Source: Pseudomonas sp. CAN1 (GTDB lineage Bacteria > Pseudomonadota > Gammaproteobacteria > Pseudomonadales > Pseudomonadaceae). Taken from it: a stretch of DNA of 37,045 bases. Positions 16,930-24,471 of this stretch are shown piece after piece. The stretch's first letter is position 1. Every line of letters starts with the position of its first letter. The stretch is from contig NZ_JASMRU010000044.1 of assembly GCF_030462585.1 (NCBI RefSeq), positions 1 through 37,045 on the forward strand, given 5' to 3'. The notes below the pieces were generated by a model. The model was not told the origin of the DNA and searched no databases. It saw only the letters and a list, made by a program, of their open reading frames with translations. The position numbers and the translations under genes are program-made.

Positions 16930-16952
16930 GGGCTCCAGCCACCCTGGAGCCC
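16930..16952 (+). promoter_or_regulatory. Stem-loop directly before the second GNAT start codon
   Basis: GGGCTCCAG-CCACC-CTGGAGCCC is a perfect 9-bp stem ending 3 nt before the ATG at 16956. It would bury the ribosome-binding region of read-through transcripts from glycosyltransferase 2, or it may act as a terminator-like hairpin (no T-tract). Either role is inference. Confidence 0.45.
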
Positions 16953-16955
16953 GGC

Positions 16956-17498
16956 ATGACCGCCTTCGATGACCAACCGAACCTGCTCGGCGACACCCTG
17001 CAATTGCGCCCGCTGCGCGCCGATGATTTCGACGCGCTCTACGCAGCCGCCAACGCCCCCGAAACCTGGGCCGGCCACCCGGCCACCGAGCGCTATCGCC
17101 GCGAGGTGTTCGAGCCCTACTTCCAGTTCCTGGTGCGGGCCGGCGGCTGCCTGCTGATCCTCGACCGGCAGACGGGCGAAGCCATCGGCTGCTCGCGCTA
17201 CTACCCGGTGCCGGACCAACCGGCCGACATCGGCATCGGCTTCACCTTCATCAACCACCGCTACTGGGGCGGCGCCACCAATCGCGAGCTGAAGACGCTG
17301 ATGCTCGACCACGCCTTCCGGCGTTTCGAGCGTGTGTGGTTCCACATTGCCCCGAGCAATATCCGCTCGCAGAAGGGCACGGCAAAGCTGGGCGCGACGC
17401 TGGCCTACCAGGCCGAGCTGGACCTCTCCGGCACGCCCGCACCATGGCTGTGCTACGAGCTGCCACGCGAGCGCTGGGCCAGCGTCTCAGCCCGCTAG
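16956..17498 (+). CDS. GNAT-family N-acetyltransferase (RimJ/RimL type)
   Basis: A 180-aa acetyltransferase. Landmarks are LLGDTLQLRPLRADDFDALY at the N-terminus, LLILDRQTGEAIGCSRYYPV, IGIGFTFINHRYWGGATNRE (the acetyl-CoA pyrophosphate-binding region) and IAPSNIRSQKGTAKLGATLA near the end. The pattern INHRYWGGxxNxE(L/M)K is typical of the RimJ/RimL-like branch, which modifies protein N-termini or small amines. It lies 93 nt downstream of glycosyltransferase 2 behind a strong hairpin, so membership in that pathway is uncertain. It is only distantly similar to the GNAT at 5031-5627. Confidence 0.86.
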   Translation: MTAFDDQPNLLGDTLQLRPLRADDFDALYAAANAPETWAGHPATERYRREVFEPYFQFLVRAGGCLLILDRQTGEAIGCSRYYPVPDQPADIGIGFTFINHRYWGGATNRELKTLMLDHAFRRFERVWFHIAPSNIRSQKGTAKLGATLAYQAELDLSGTPAPWLCYELPRERWASVSAR

Positions 17499-17576
17499 AA
17501 AACGCCTGCCAGCCCAAGGCGAGCAGCAGCGGCGATAGCCAGGGATTTACGCGAAGCGGCCAGCGGCCATACAATT

Positions 17577-17595
17577 GACAATAATTATCAATTGC
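17577..17595 (+). promoter_or_regulatory. Fur box upstream of the FecI-type sigma gene
   Basis: GACAATAATTATCAATTGC matches 13 of 19 positions of the classical Fur consensus and lies in a larger inverted repeat CAATTGA...TCAATTG (17572-17594). It ends 13 nt before the start codon at 17609, so iron-bound Fur would block transcription of the sigma factor and, through it, the receptor system. Confidence 0.75.
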
Positions 17596-17608
17596 ATGCC
17601 AGTACGCC

Positions 17609-18127
17609 ATGGACAAGTCCGCCGATCCCCTGCGCCGCGCCCTGCACGAGCTCTACGTCGATCACCATGGCTGGCTGGTTTCCTGGCTGCGCCGCGTGCT
17701 GGGCTGCCCGCACAACGCGGCGGACGTCTCCCACGACACCTTCATTCGCCTGCTGCGCTCGCCCGAGCGGCTGGCCGACCTGCGTCAGCCGCGCGCGTTC
17801 CTGAGCACCACGGCGCGCCGGCTGATCATTGACGAATCGAGGCGCAAGCGGCTGGAAGCGGCCTACCTGGCGGAACTGGCGCAGCAGAGCGAGCACTGCG
17901 ACGGAGCGCCCTCTCCGGAACGACTGAATACCACCCTGGAACTGCTCGAACGCCTGTGCTTCGCCCTTGACGGCCTGGGCGCCAAGGCCCGCGAAGTCTT
18001 CCTGTTGCGTTACCTGAGCCAGTTGTCCCAGGCAGAAATCGCCGTGCAGCTGTCGATCTCCGAGCGCATGGTGCGGCGCTACCTGGTGCAGGCGCTGGTG
18101 CACTGCAACCAGGCGCTGGATGTCTGA
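17609..18127 (+). CDS. ECF sigma factor, FecI type
   Basis: Iron-starvation sigma factor that directs RNA polymerase to the receptor promoter when the matching siderophore is sensed, 172 aa. Region 2 spans about 10-75 (LYVDHHGWLVSWLRRVLGCP, HDTFIRLLRSPERLADLRQP, then ARRLIIDESRRKRLE). Region 4 spans about 115-165 (LDGLGAKAREVFLLRYL, SQAEIAVQLSISERMVRRYL). A Fur box precedes it, and the FecR-type gene starts 3 nt after its stop. This is the standard FecI-FecR-receptor cell-surface signalling order. Confidence 0.94.
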   Translation: MDKSADPLRRALHELYVDHHGWLVSWLRRVLGCPHNAADVSHDTFIRLLRSPERLADLRQPRAFLSTTARRLIIDESRRKRLEAAYLAELAQQSEHCDGAPSPERLNTTLELLERLCFALDGLGAKAREVFLLRYLSQLSQAEIAVQLSISERMVRRYLVQALVHCNQALDV

Positions 18128-18130
18128 GCC

Positions 18131-19099
18131 ATGAAGGACGAAAGCATCCTGGAAACGGCCGCTGACTGGGTCCTGCGGCTGGACGAAAGCGACTGTTCCG
18201 CCAGCGAGCGCCAGGCCTTCGAGCGCTGGTACGCCAGCGACGAGCGCCATCGCCTGGCAGTGGACCAGATGCGCGGGCTGATCGGCCAATTGCATGGCCT
18301 GCACAACGAACGCCAGGCCGCCGGCCTGGCCATTGCCAGCACCCTCGCCAGCAGGCAGCGCCGGGTACCGCGCGCACTCCTCGGACTGGGGGCTGTCGCG
18401 CTCGGGCTGTCGGCACTTCTGGCAGTCAATGGCGACTGGCGCCAGGACCTGCAAGCCGATCTCCACACCACCCCGGGCGAGTGGCGCCGGGAGCGGCTGG
18501 CCGATGATTCGGTGCTCCTGCTGGCGGGCAATAGCGCGGTGAAGCTGCATTACGACCATGGCCAGCGCAGTGTCGAACTGCTGCGCGGCGAAGTGCTGGT
18601 GGATGTTGCGCCCGACCCGCAGCGACCGTTCCGGGTCACCACCGCGGACGGCAGCATGCGCGCCCTCGGCACCCGCTTCGTGGTGAACCTCGAAGCGCAG
18701 GATACCCAGCTGAGCATGCTGCACTCGCGGGTTTCCGCGCAGAGCGCCGACGGCTCGCGGACCCAGGAGGTTGCCGCCGGCGAGCAGGTCCGTATCACCC
18801 GCGACGATGTCCAGTCGCTCGGCAGGATCGACCCGGCCAGCGTCGACCAGGCCTGGCAGCGGCACCAGCTGGCGGTGCGCGATGCCCCGCTGGGCGAGGT
18901 CCTCGACCAGCTCGCGCGGCAACAGCGCGGCTACTGGAGTTACGGCGATCCAGCCCTGAATCGCCTGCGGATTTCCGCCGTCCTGCCGCTGGACGACAGC
19001 GCCCGCGCCCTGGCGCTGATCGAGGAAATTCTTCCGGTCAAGGTGCGTCGGTTCACGCCGTGGCTGGTGCGGATCAGCGCGGAACCTAATCAGGAATAA
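18131..19099 (+). CDS. FecR-type anti-sigma factor / signal transducer
   Basis: Inner-membrane protein that senses the occupied receptor in the periplasm and controls the FecI-type sigma factor, 322 aa. The cytoplasmic N-terminus has the usual DUF4880-like segment (ETAADWVLRLDESDCSASER, FERWYASDERHRLAVDQM). One membrane helix follows (LLGLGAVALGLSALLAV). The periplasmic FecR domain carries GEWRRERLADDSVLLLAGNS, VELLRGEVLVDV and LGTRFVVNLE, and the C-terminal part (ILPVKVRRFTPWLVRISAEP) resembles an STN-like fold that binds the receptor signalling domain. It is immediately downstream of the sigma gene and 79 nt before the receptor gene. Confidence 0.93.
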   Translation: MKDESILETAADWVLRLDESDCSASERQAFERWYASDERHRLAVDQMRGLIGQLHGLHNERQAAGLAIASTLASRQRRVPRALLGLGAVALGLSALLAVNGDWRQDLQADLHTTPGEWRRERLADDSVLLLAGNSAVKLHYDHGQRSVELLRGEVLVDVAPDPQRPFRVTTADGSMRALGTRFVVNLEAQDTQLSMLHSRVSAQSADGSRTQEVAAGEQVRITRDDVQSLGRIDPASVDQAWQRHQLAVRDAPLGEVLDQLARQQRGYWSYGDPALNRLRISAVLPLDDSARALALIEEILPVKVRRFTPWLVRISAEPNQE

Positions 19100-19105
19100 T
19101 TATCA
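19095..19105 (+). promoter_or_regulatory. Partial Fur-like motif before the receptor gene
   Basis: AATAATTATCA is identical to the central part of the Fur box at 17577-17595 and overlaps the stop codon of the FecR-type gene, about 75 nt before the receptor start. The flanks do not extend the Fur match, so it may be a weak second site or coincidence. Confidence 0.25.
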
Positions 19106-19178
19106 GGTGAAAGTGGTTCCGCTTTTTTCGGGCGGTCCGTCAAGGAAGACGCCAACCCAAGAAATGGAGCTTCACCCG

Positions 19179-21614
19179 ATGTCGTTCTTCACTCGCAACC
19201 AGCCGCGCTGCGGCGGCTCGCTGATCCCCCTGGCACTGGCCGTACGCCTGACCCTGCCCCTCGTCGCGGCTGCCGCGCTGCCGACGCTGGCGCACGCCCA
19301 GGCGTCGAGCTTCAATATTCCGGCCGGGGACCTGGGCGAAAGCCTCAACCGCTTCGCCCAGCAGGCCGGCATCGCTATCGTCTACCGCACGGCCGACCTC
19401 AAGGGGCTGACCTCGCCGGGCCTGCAGGGCAGCTTCGAGATCGATGAAGGCTTCTCCCGCCTGCTGGCCGGCAGCGGCTACCAGGCTGCCCAGGGCGAGA
19501 ACGGCTACCAGCTGGTGAAACGCAACGTCGTGGAGCTCAGCGACACCACCATCAGCGCCCAGCGCCTGGGCGCCACCACCGAAGGCACCCATTCCTATGC
19601 CAGCGGGGCCGTCACCATCGGCAAAGGCGCGCACTCCCTGCTGGAAACCCCGCAATCGGTCACCGTGCTTACCCGCCAGCGCCTGGATGACCAGAACATG
19701 AACAACCTGCAGGACGCGATGCGCCAGGTCACCGGCGCCACGGTCAAGACCTACAACACCGGCTCCAGCCTGAACGACGTGTACATGCGCGGCTTCCTGG
19801 TGGACCAGGTGCAGGTCGACGGGGTATCGCAGATCACCGGCCAGGGCGACATGGCCACCAGCTTCGACCTGGCCATGTACGACCGCGTCGAGGTCCTGCG
19901 CGGGCCGGGCGGCCTGTACGCCGGCTCCGGCGAGCCCGCCGGCACCATCAACCTGGTGCGCAAGCGCGCCCTGGACACCTTCGGCCTGAGTGGCGAGGTG
20001 GCCGCTGGTTCCTGGGACCGCTACCGCAGCATGGTCGACGTCACCGGGCCACTGAACGACGAAGGGACCATCCGCGGTCGCTCGGTGATGGCCTACGAGA
20101 ACAACCAGTCCTTCGTCGACTACGTGCAGAACGAGCGACCGATGTTCTACGGCCGCCTGGAATTCGACCTGGACCCGAGCACCACCCTGTCGCTGGGCGG
20201 CGCCTACCAGAAGAACAACTCCACTCCCGCCTTCGGCCTGCCGGCCTATGCCGACGGCACCTTGCTCGACGTGCCGCGCTCCACCTACGTCGATGCCAAG
20301 TGGAACCGGATGAAGGAAGAAACCTGGGAAGCCTTCTCCGAACTCGACCACAGCCTCGACAACGGCGGCCAGTGGAAGACCTCGCTGACCTACCGCGACG
20401 CCCGCCTGCCCCTGCGCGAGTTCAGCTGGACCACCTGGGTGGTCAATCCCGATACCCAGACCGCCGATGCGGCGCGCTACTCCTACTACGAGCGGATCAA
20501 GACCCTGGGCCTGGACAGCTTCGTCACCTCGCCCTTCGACTTCGCCGGGCGCACCCACGAGTTCACCCTCGGCGCGGAATACCAGCACCTGGACAAGGCC
20601 TTCACCTACGGCTCCGTGGACCTCGACAACGACGGCTACGCCGACGAGGTGCCCATCGGCATCGGCGGCGCCAACGACCTGCCGCGCCTGGACATGCCGC
20701 ACACCAACTTCAACTACACCAAGAGCCGCCAGTACGGCCTCTATGGCCGCACCAAGCTGAGCGTGACCGACCGCCTGGACCTGATCCTCGGTTCACGGGT
20801 GAGCTGGTATGACGCCGACGCGAAGAACGCCAATACCTTCTTCGACAACTTCGGCAACCCTTCCAGCCAGATCAACGCCAAGGCCATCCCCTATGGCGCC
20901 GTGATCTACAAGCTGAACCCGAGCCTGGCCGCCTATGCCAGCTACACCAGCGTGTTCAAGCCGCAGAGCGAAACCGACGGCAGCGGCCAGAAGATGATCG
21001 GCCCGCACGAAGGCAAGCAGTATGAAGTGGGCCTCAAGCAGGAACTGCTCGACGGCCGCCTGAATGCCTCGATCGCGCTGTTCCGCATCTACGACGAAAA
21101 CCGCGCGCAGTGGAGCGGCAGCCCGGTGAATGCCTACGAGGCCCAGGGCAAGGTGCGCAGCCAGGGTTGGGAGACCGAGCTGAGCGGCAACCTGACCGAC
21201 AACTGGAGCATCGTTACCGGCTACGCGTTCACCATGACCCGCCTGCTGGAGGACGACCCGAACAACGGCCTGAGCTCGGGCGACACCTACAGCACCATCA
21301 CGCCGAAGCACAACTTCAACCTGTGGACCAAGTACGAGTTCCTCGACGGCACGCTGAAGGGCTTCCATGTCGCCGGCGGCACCCGCGTGGTCAGCGAAAC
21401 CCTCTACACCCGCAGCAATACCGACTTCGTGCAGCCCGGCTACGCTGTCTCCACCGCCCAGCTCGGCTACAAGTTCAACGAGCACCTGAGCTCGACGCTG
21501 ACCGCCAACAACATCTTCGACCGCAAGTACTACGAGCGCGTCGACAGCGCCTGGGGCTCGAACTTCTACGGCGAGCCACGCAACCTGATGCTGACCCTGC
21601 GCGGCACCTACTGA
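19179..21614 (+). CDS. TonB-dependent ferric-siderophore receptor with N-terminal signalling (STN) domain
   Basis: Outer-membrane transducer that imports a ferric siderophore and signals through the FecR/FecI-type pair encoded upstream. From the ATG at 19179 (GGAG upstream) the protein is 811 aa; ATG 19164 or GTG 19107 would be longer but push the signal peptide inward. The signal peptide ends LPTLAHAQ. An STN domain follows (FNIPAGDLGESLNRFAQQAG ... GENGYQLVKR), then a TonB-box-like stretch ELSDTTISAQ. The plug has LLETPQSVTVLTRQRLDDQN and DVYMRGFLVDQVQVDGV, VEVLRGPGGLYAGSGEPAGT is the conserved plug motif, and the barrel ends NLMLTLRGTY with a terminal aromatic. It resembles the FpvA/FhuE/FoxA group of hydroxamate or pyoverdine-type receptors; the ligand cannot be fixed from sequence. 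Confidence 0.94.
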   Translation: MSFFTRNQPRCGGSLIPLALAVRLTLPLVAAAALPTLAHAQASSFNIPAGDLGESLNRFAQQAGIAIVYRTADLKGLTSPGLQGSFEIDEGFSRLLAGSGYQAAQGENGYQLVKRNVVELSDTTISAQRLGATTEGTHSYASGAVTIGKGAHSLLETPQSVTVLTRQRLDDQNMNNLQDAMRQVTGATVKTYNTGSSLNDVYMRGFLVDQVQVDGVSQITGQGDMATSFDLAMYDRVEVLRGPGGLYAGSGEPAGTINLVRKRALDTFGLSGEVAAGSWDRYRSMVDVTGPLNDEGTIRGRSVMAYENNQSFVDYVQNERPMFYGRLEFDLDPSTTLSLGGAYQKNNSTPAFGLPAYADGTLLDVPRSTYVDAKWNRMKEETWEAFSELDHSLDNGGQWKTSLTYRDARLPLREFSWTTWVVNPDTQTADAARYSYYERIKTLGLDSFVTSPFDFAGRTHEFTLGAEYQHLDKAFTYGSVDLDNDGYADEVPIGIGGANDLPRLDMPHTNFNYTKSRQYGLYGRTKLSVTDRLDLILGSRVSWYDADAKNANTFFDNFGNPSSQINAKAIPYGAVIYKLNPSLAAYASYTSVFKPQSETDGSGQKMIGPHEGKQYEVGLKQELLDGRLNASIALFRIYDENRAQWSGSPVNAYEAQGKVRSQGWETELSGNLTDNWSIVTGYAFTMTRLLEDDPNNGLSSGDTYSTITPKHNFNLWTKYEFLDGTLKGFHVAGGTRVVSETLYTRSNTDFVQPGYAVSTAQLGYKFNEHLSSTLTANNIFDRKYYERVDSAWGSNFYGEPRNLMLTLRGTY

Positions 21615-21825
21615 TCGAGGGCGCTGGGTAGAACTGCAGGAACGGGGCGCAGCCAGGGCATCGGCTCGCGCTCCTCCAGCTCCTTCGCGGACGCCCCGCT
21701 CCCGGTGAAAGGATCTCCGCTCCACTGATTGGCCCCGCTCCACGAGCGCAGGCGCGGGCAGATAGAAAAACGTCGCTGCGCCGCCTTCCCAAGCGTCATC
21801 GGCGCCCGGCAAGATAGCCGCATTC

Positions 21826-21850
21826 GCCGCCGCATTTCGGCGGCCTTCTT
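21826..21850 (+). terminator. Terminator-like hairpin after the siderophore receptor gene
   Basis: GCCGCCG-CATTT-CGGCGGC forms a 7-bp GC-rich stem followed by CTTCTT, a poor T-tract. It lies in the 259-nt gap between the receptor stop and the EamA transporter start, about 24 nt before the latter's ATG. It may be a weak terminator or a leader hairpin of the EamA gene. Nothing else was recognised in this gap. Confidence 0.4.
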
Positions 21851-21873
21851 CTGCCTTGTGTCACCGGAGTCGT

Positions 21874-22758
21874 ATGCAACCGCGCGACCTTGCCGCCTAC
21901 CTGTTCCTCGCGATCGGCTGGGGGCTGTCCTTTCTCGTGCTGCTCAAGGCTATCGCCGGGTTCGGCTGGGTCGGTGCGGTCAGCTTCCGCGCGCTGATCG
22001 CCAGCTTCACCCTGTTCGCGGTGGCCAAGCTGTCCGGGCGCCGGCTGAATTTCGACGGTTTGTGGAAGCCATTGTGCGTGGTCGGCGCCACCACCGTGGC
22101 CGGCCAGCTGATCGGCATGACCTACGCCACCCCGCGCATCGGCACCGCCATGGCGGCGATCTTCGTCGCCGGCATTCCGCTGTTCTCCATGCTCATCGGC
22201 CGCCTCTGGGGCCTGGAGCGCATCACCTGGAGCGGCCTCGGCGGGCTGGTGCTGGGCTTCTGCGGCATGGTCCTGCTGGTGGGCTTCCCGGCGGTGCCGA
22301 TCACCCACGAATTCATCCTCGGCAGCGCCGCCTCGGTGTTCGGCGCCATCTGCGCGGCTTTCGGCAGCAACTATGCCAGCCTGAAGTTGCGCACCGCCGG
22401 GCCCTGGGAAGTGACCTGCGGTGCCTTCCTGATCGGCGGGCTGCTGACGCTGCCGCTGCTGATCTGGGTGCCCGTGCCCGGCACGCCGCAGCCAGTCGAT
22501 TTCCTCTTCCTGCTGCTCTGCGGCTGCGTACTCAGCGCGGTGAACTACGTCGTGTACTTCCAGCTCGTCGCACGCATCGGCGCCACGAAAACCATCAGTG
22601 TGGAATTCGTCGTCACCGTGGTCGCCGTGCTGGTCGGCGCGCTGGTGCTGGGCGAAGCCCTTTCGCTGATGCAGGGCGTGGGCGCGCTGATTATCCTGGT
22701 CGGCTGCGCCCTGGTGCTCGGCCTCGTGCCGGGCACCAAATCACGCGCGGTCAGTTGA
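21874..22758 (+). CDS. EamA/DMT-superfamily transporter
   Basis: Predicted inner-membrane exporter of small metabolites or amino acids, 294 aa, with about ten hydrophobic segments arranged as two EamA repeats. The first begins LAAYLFLAIGWGLSFLVLLK and the second, after about residue 145, LGSAASVFGAICAAFGSNYA. Typical motifs are FRALIASFTLFAV, TPRIGTAMAAIFVAGIPLFS and the closing VLGEALSLMQGVGALIILVG. The ATG at 21874 has GGAG 5 nt upstream (a TTG at 21856 would add six residues). It converges on the MFS gene with an 8-nt overlap of the 3' ends. The substrate is unknown. Confidence 0.9.
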   Translation: MQPRDLAAYLFLAIGWGLSFLVLLKAIAGFGWVGAVSFRALIASFTLFAVAKLSGRRLNFDGLWKPLCVVGATTVAGQLIGMTYATPRIGTAMAAIFVAGIPLFSMLIGRLWGLERITWSGLGGLVLGFCGMVLLVGFPAVPITHEFILGSAASVFGAICAAFGSNYASLKLRTAGPWEVTCGAFLIGGLLTLPLLIWVPVPGTPQPVDFLFLLLCGCVLSAVNYVVYFQLVARIGATKTISVEFVVTVVAVLVGALVLGEALSLMQGVGALIILVGCALVLGLVPGTKSRAVS

Positions 22759-24088
22759 GCGCCTGCACCGATACCGCTTCCGCTGCAGCGTCGTCGCGGT
22801 CGATCACCTCCATCGGCAGACGCGCGGTTTCCCGCAGCCGCCAGGAACACAGCGCCACCAGCAACAGTGCCGCCGCGCCGTAGAGCGCCACGCCGAACGG
22901 GTTACGCCCGGTGGCGATGAGGATGGCAGTGGCGATGCTCGACGCCGTGCCGCCGCCCAGCGCTGCGCCGATCTGGTAGCTGAAGGAAATCCCCGAGTAG
23001 CGCATTTCCCGCGGGAACTGCTCGGCCAAGAATGCCGGAATCGGACCCTGGGTCGCGCCCATGAAGAAGCCCACGGCGACATAGGCCAGCAGCGCCAGCG
23101 GCAGGTTGTGCAGGCCGATCAGCGGGAAGAAGGCGAACAGCCCGAGCGCCATGATTGCCGCCCCGAAGATCATCACCGCGCGACGGCCAAAGCGATCCGA
23201 CAGGTGCCCGAAGAACGGCGCGGAGGCGACGATGGCCACCGACAGCGAGAAATCGAACAGCAAGGCGTGGCTGCTGCTGTAGCCGATGTCGGTCGCGTAG
23301 GCGAGGAAGAAGGTGCTGCCGATATAGGCAATGGTGACGTAGCCAAAGGCGATGCCGATGCACAGCAGCAGCTCGCGTGGGCGACGGCGGAAGGCTTCCA
23401 TCAGCGGCATGCGCGCCTCGGCTTTTGGTGCGGCCTTGGGCGGCGGCGTGGTGTTCTGCAGGCGCGCATAGAGGCCGATCAGCACCAGCAGGCCGCCGAG
23501 CCAGAACGGGATGCGCCAGGCGATGCCGCTGAGATCGTCGTCGAAGGCGAAGCTGACGATGGCGAACACCGCTGAGCCGAAGATGCCGCCGATACCGATG
23601 CCCATGCTGGTGAAACTGCCCCACAGGCCACGACGCCCCTTGGGCGCAACCTCGATGCCAAACAGCGCCGCCCCGCCCCACTCGCCACCGGCAGCGAAGC
23701 CCTGCACCAGGCGCAGCATCACCAGCAGGACGGGCGCGGCCGCGCCGATGCTGGCGTGGGTCGGCAGGAAGCCGATCAGCAGGGTGCTCAGGCCCATCAG
23801 CACGAGGGTAGCGACCAGCGCCTTCTGCCGGCCGTAGCGGTCACCCAGGTGGCCGAAAACCACGCCGCCCAGCGGACGGGCGAAGAAGCCGGCACCGAAC
23901 GCCGCGAAGGCCACCAGCACGGCGGTCAGGCGGTCCATGCCGGGGAAGAACAGCTGCGGGAAGATCAGCGCGGCGGCGTAGCCGTAGATGACGAAATCGT
24001 AGAACTCCAGCGCGGTGCCCATGCCGGAGACGCAGAAGGTGCGAAAGGCCGAGCGCGAGCCGGGGGCGGCGGGCGTGTGATCGATCAT
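22751..24088 (-). CDS. MFS transporter, metabolite:H+ symporter (MHS) type
   Basis: Proton-coupled uptake of an organic acid or zwitterionic metabolite, 445 aa with about 12 transmembrane segments. The MHS family signature is clear: SGMGTALEFYDFVIYGYAAA at the start, ARPLGGVVFGHLGDRYGRQKAL between helices 2 and 3, GGEWGGAALFGIEVAPKGRR, and the second-half loop GHLSDRFGRRAVMIF. Relatives include ProP, ShiA, KgtP and citrate carriers. It lies downstream of the C45-type acyltransferase gene on the same strand, separated by about 380 nt of repeats, and may import the substrate of that enzyme. Confidence 0.92.
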   Translation of the reverse strand: MIDHTPAAPGSRSAFRTFCVSGMGTALEFYDFVIYGYAAALIFPQLFFPGMDRLTAVLVAFAAFGAGFFARPLGGVVFGHLGDRYGRQKALVATLVLMGLSTLLIGFLPTHASIGAAAPVLLVMLRLVQGFAAGGEWGGAALFGIEVAPKGRRGLWGSFTSMGIGIGGIFGSAVFAIVSFAFDDDLSGIAWRIPFWLGGLLVLIGLYARLQNTTPPPKAAPKAEARMPLMEAFRRRPRELLLCIGIAFGYVTIAYIGSTFFLAYATDIGYSSSHALLFDFSLSVAIVASAPFFGHLSDRFGRRAVMIFGAAIMALGLFAFFPLIGLHNLPLALLAYVAVGFFMGATQGPIPAFLAEQFPREMRYSGISFSYQIGAALGGGTASSIATAILIATGRNPFGVALYGAAALLLVALCSWRLRETARLPMEVIDRDDAAAEAVSVQALN

Positions 24089-24177
24089 GGCGGTTCACTC
24101 TTGTTCTTGTGGCAACACGAAACCCGCGCGGCGGCCGGCGGGCCGCCACGAGGGCGTTGGTTTTGTAAGCGGTGTTA

Positions 24178-24212
24178 CGTAGGGCGCATAACCCGGAACG
24201 GGTTATCCGCCG
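24178..24212. repeat. REP element of the GGCGGATAAC family
   Basis: TACGTAGGGCGCATAACCC...GGGTTATCCGCC is a palindromic element of the same family as those at 8595-8731 and 29004-29036. It lies between the MFS gene and the 73-bp tandem repeats. The flanking sequence of the 24089-24471 gap contains no recognisable gene. Confidence 0.6.
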
Positions 24213-24268
24213 GTAGCTCTAGGGCCCTGGAACCTAGACTATCGGTGCACTGGCGCCCCTCTCCCCAG

Positions 24269-24438
24269 CCCTCTCCCTGAAGGGAGAGGGAGTCGACGGT
24301 GCCACCGGTTAGCTGGGAGCTCCGCCTGATGCCGGACAGTCCCCTCTCCCTGAAGGGCGAGGGAGTCGACGGTGCCAACGGCTAGCTGGGTGTTCCGCCT
24401 GATGCCGGACAGTCCCCTCTCCCTTCAGGGAGAGGGTT
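24269..24438. repeat. 73-bp tandem repeat built on the palindrome CCCTCTCCCTGAAGGGAGAG
   Basis: CTCTCCCT(GA/TC)AGGG... starts at 24271, 24344 and 24417, giving two full 73-bp units and one partial unit. The linker (GTCGACGGTGCCA ... AGCTGG ... CCGCCTGATGCCGGACAGTC) is also conserved. The palindromic cores can form hairpins in both strands and would impede transcription from the C45-type gene into the MFS gene. The related pieces CCCCTCTCCCCAG and AGGGTTAGGGAGAGG flank the array. Confidence 0.85.
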
Positions 24439-24471
24439 AGGGAGAGGGTCCAGCCGGCTGAAACGGAGTCC

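Noticed and set aside
5031-17498. Classification of the glycosyltransferase/ABC region as a toxin-antitoxin, phage-defence or secondary-metabolite (PKS/NRPS) locus
   Set aside because: No nuclease, sensor, PKS, NRPS or tailoring genes are visible; the content is import, transfer, kinase and dehydrogenase, which fits metabolism.
24269-24438. attL/attR-like direct repeats of a mobile element
   Set aside because: The repeats are contiguous, with no integrase, tRNA gene or cargo between them.
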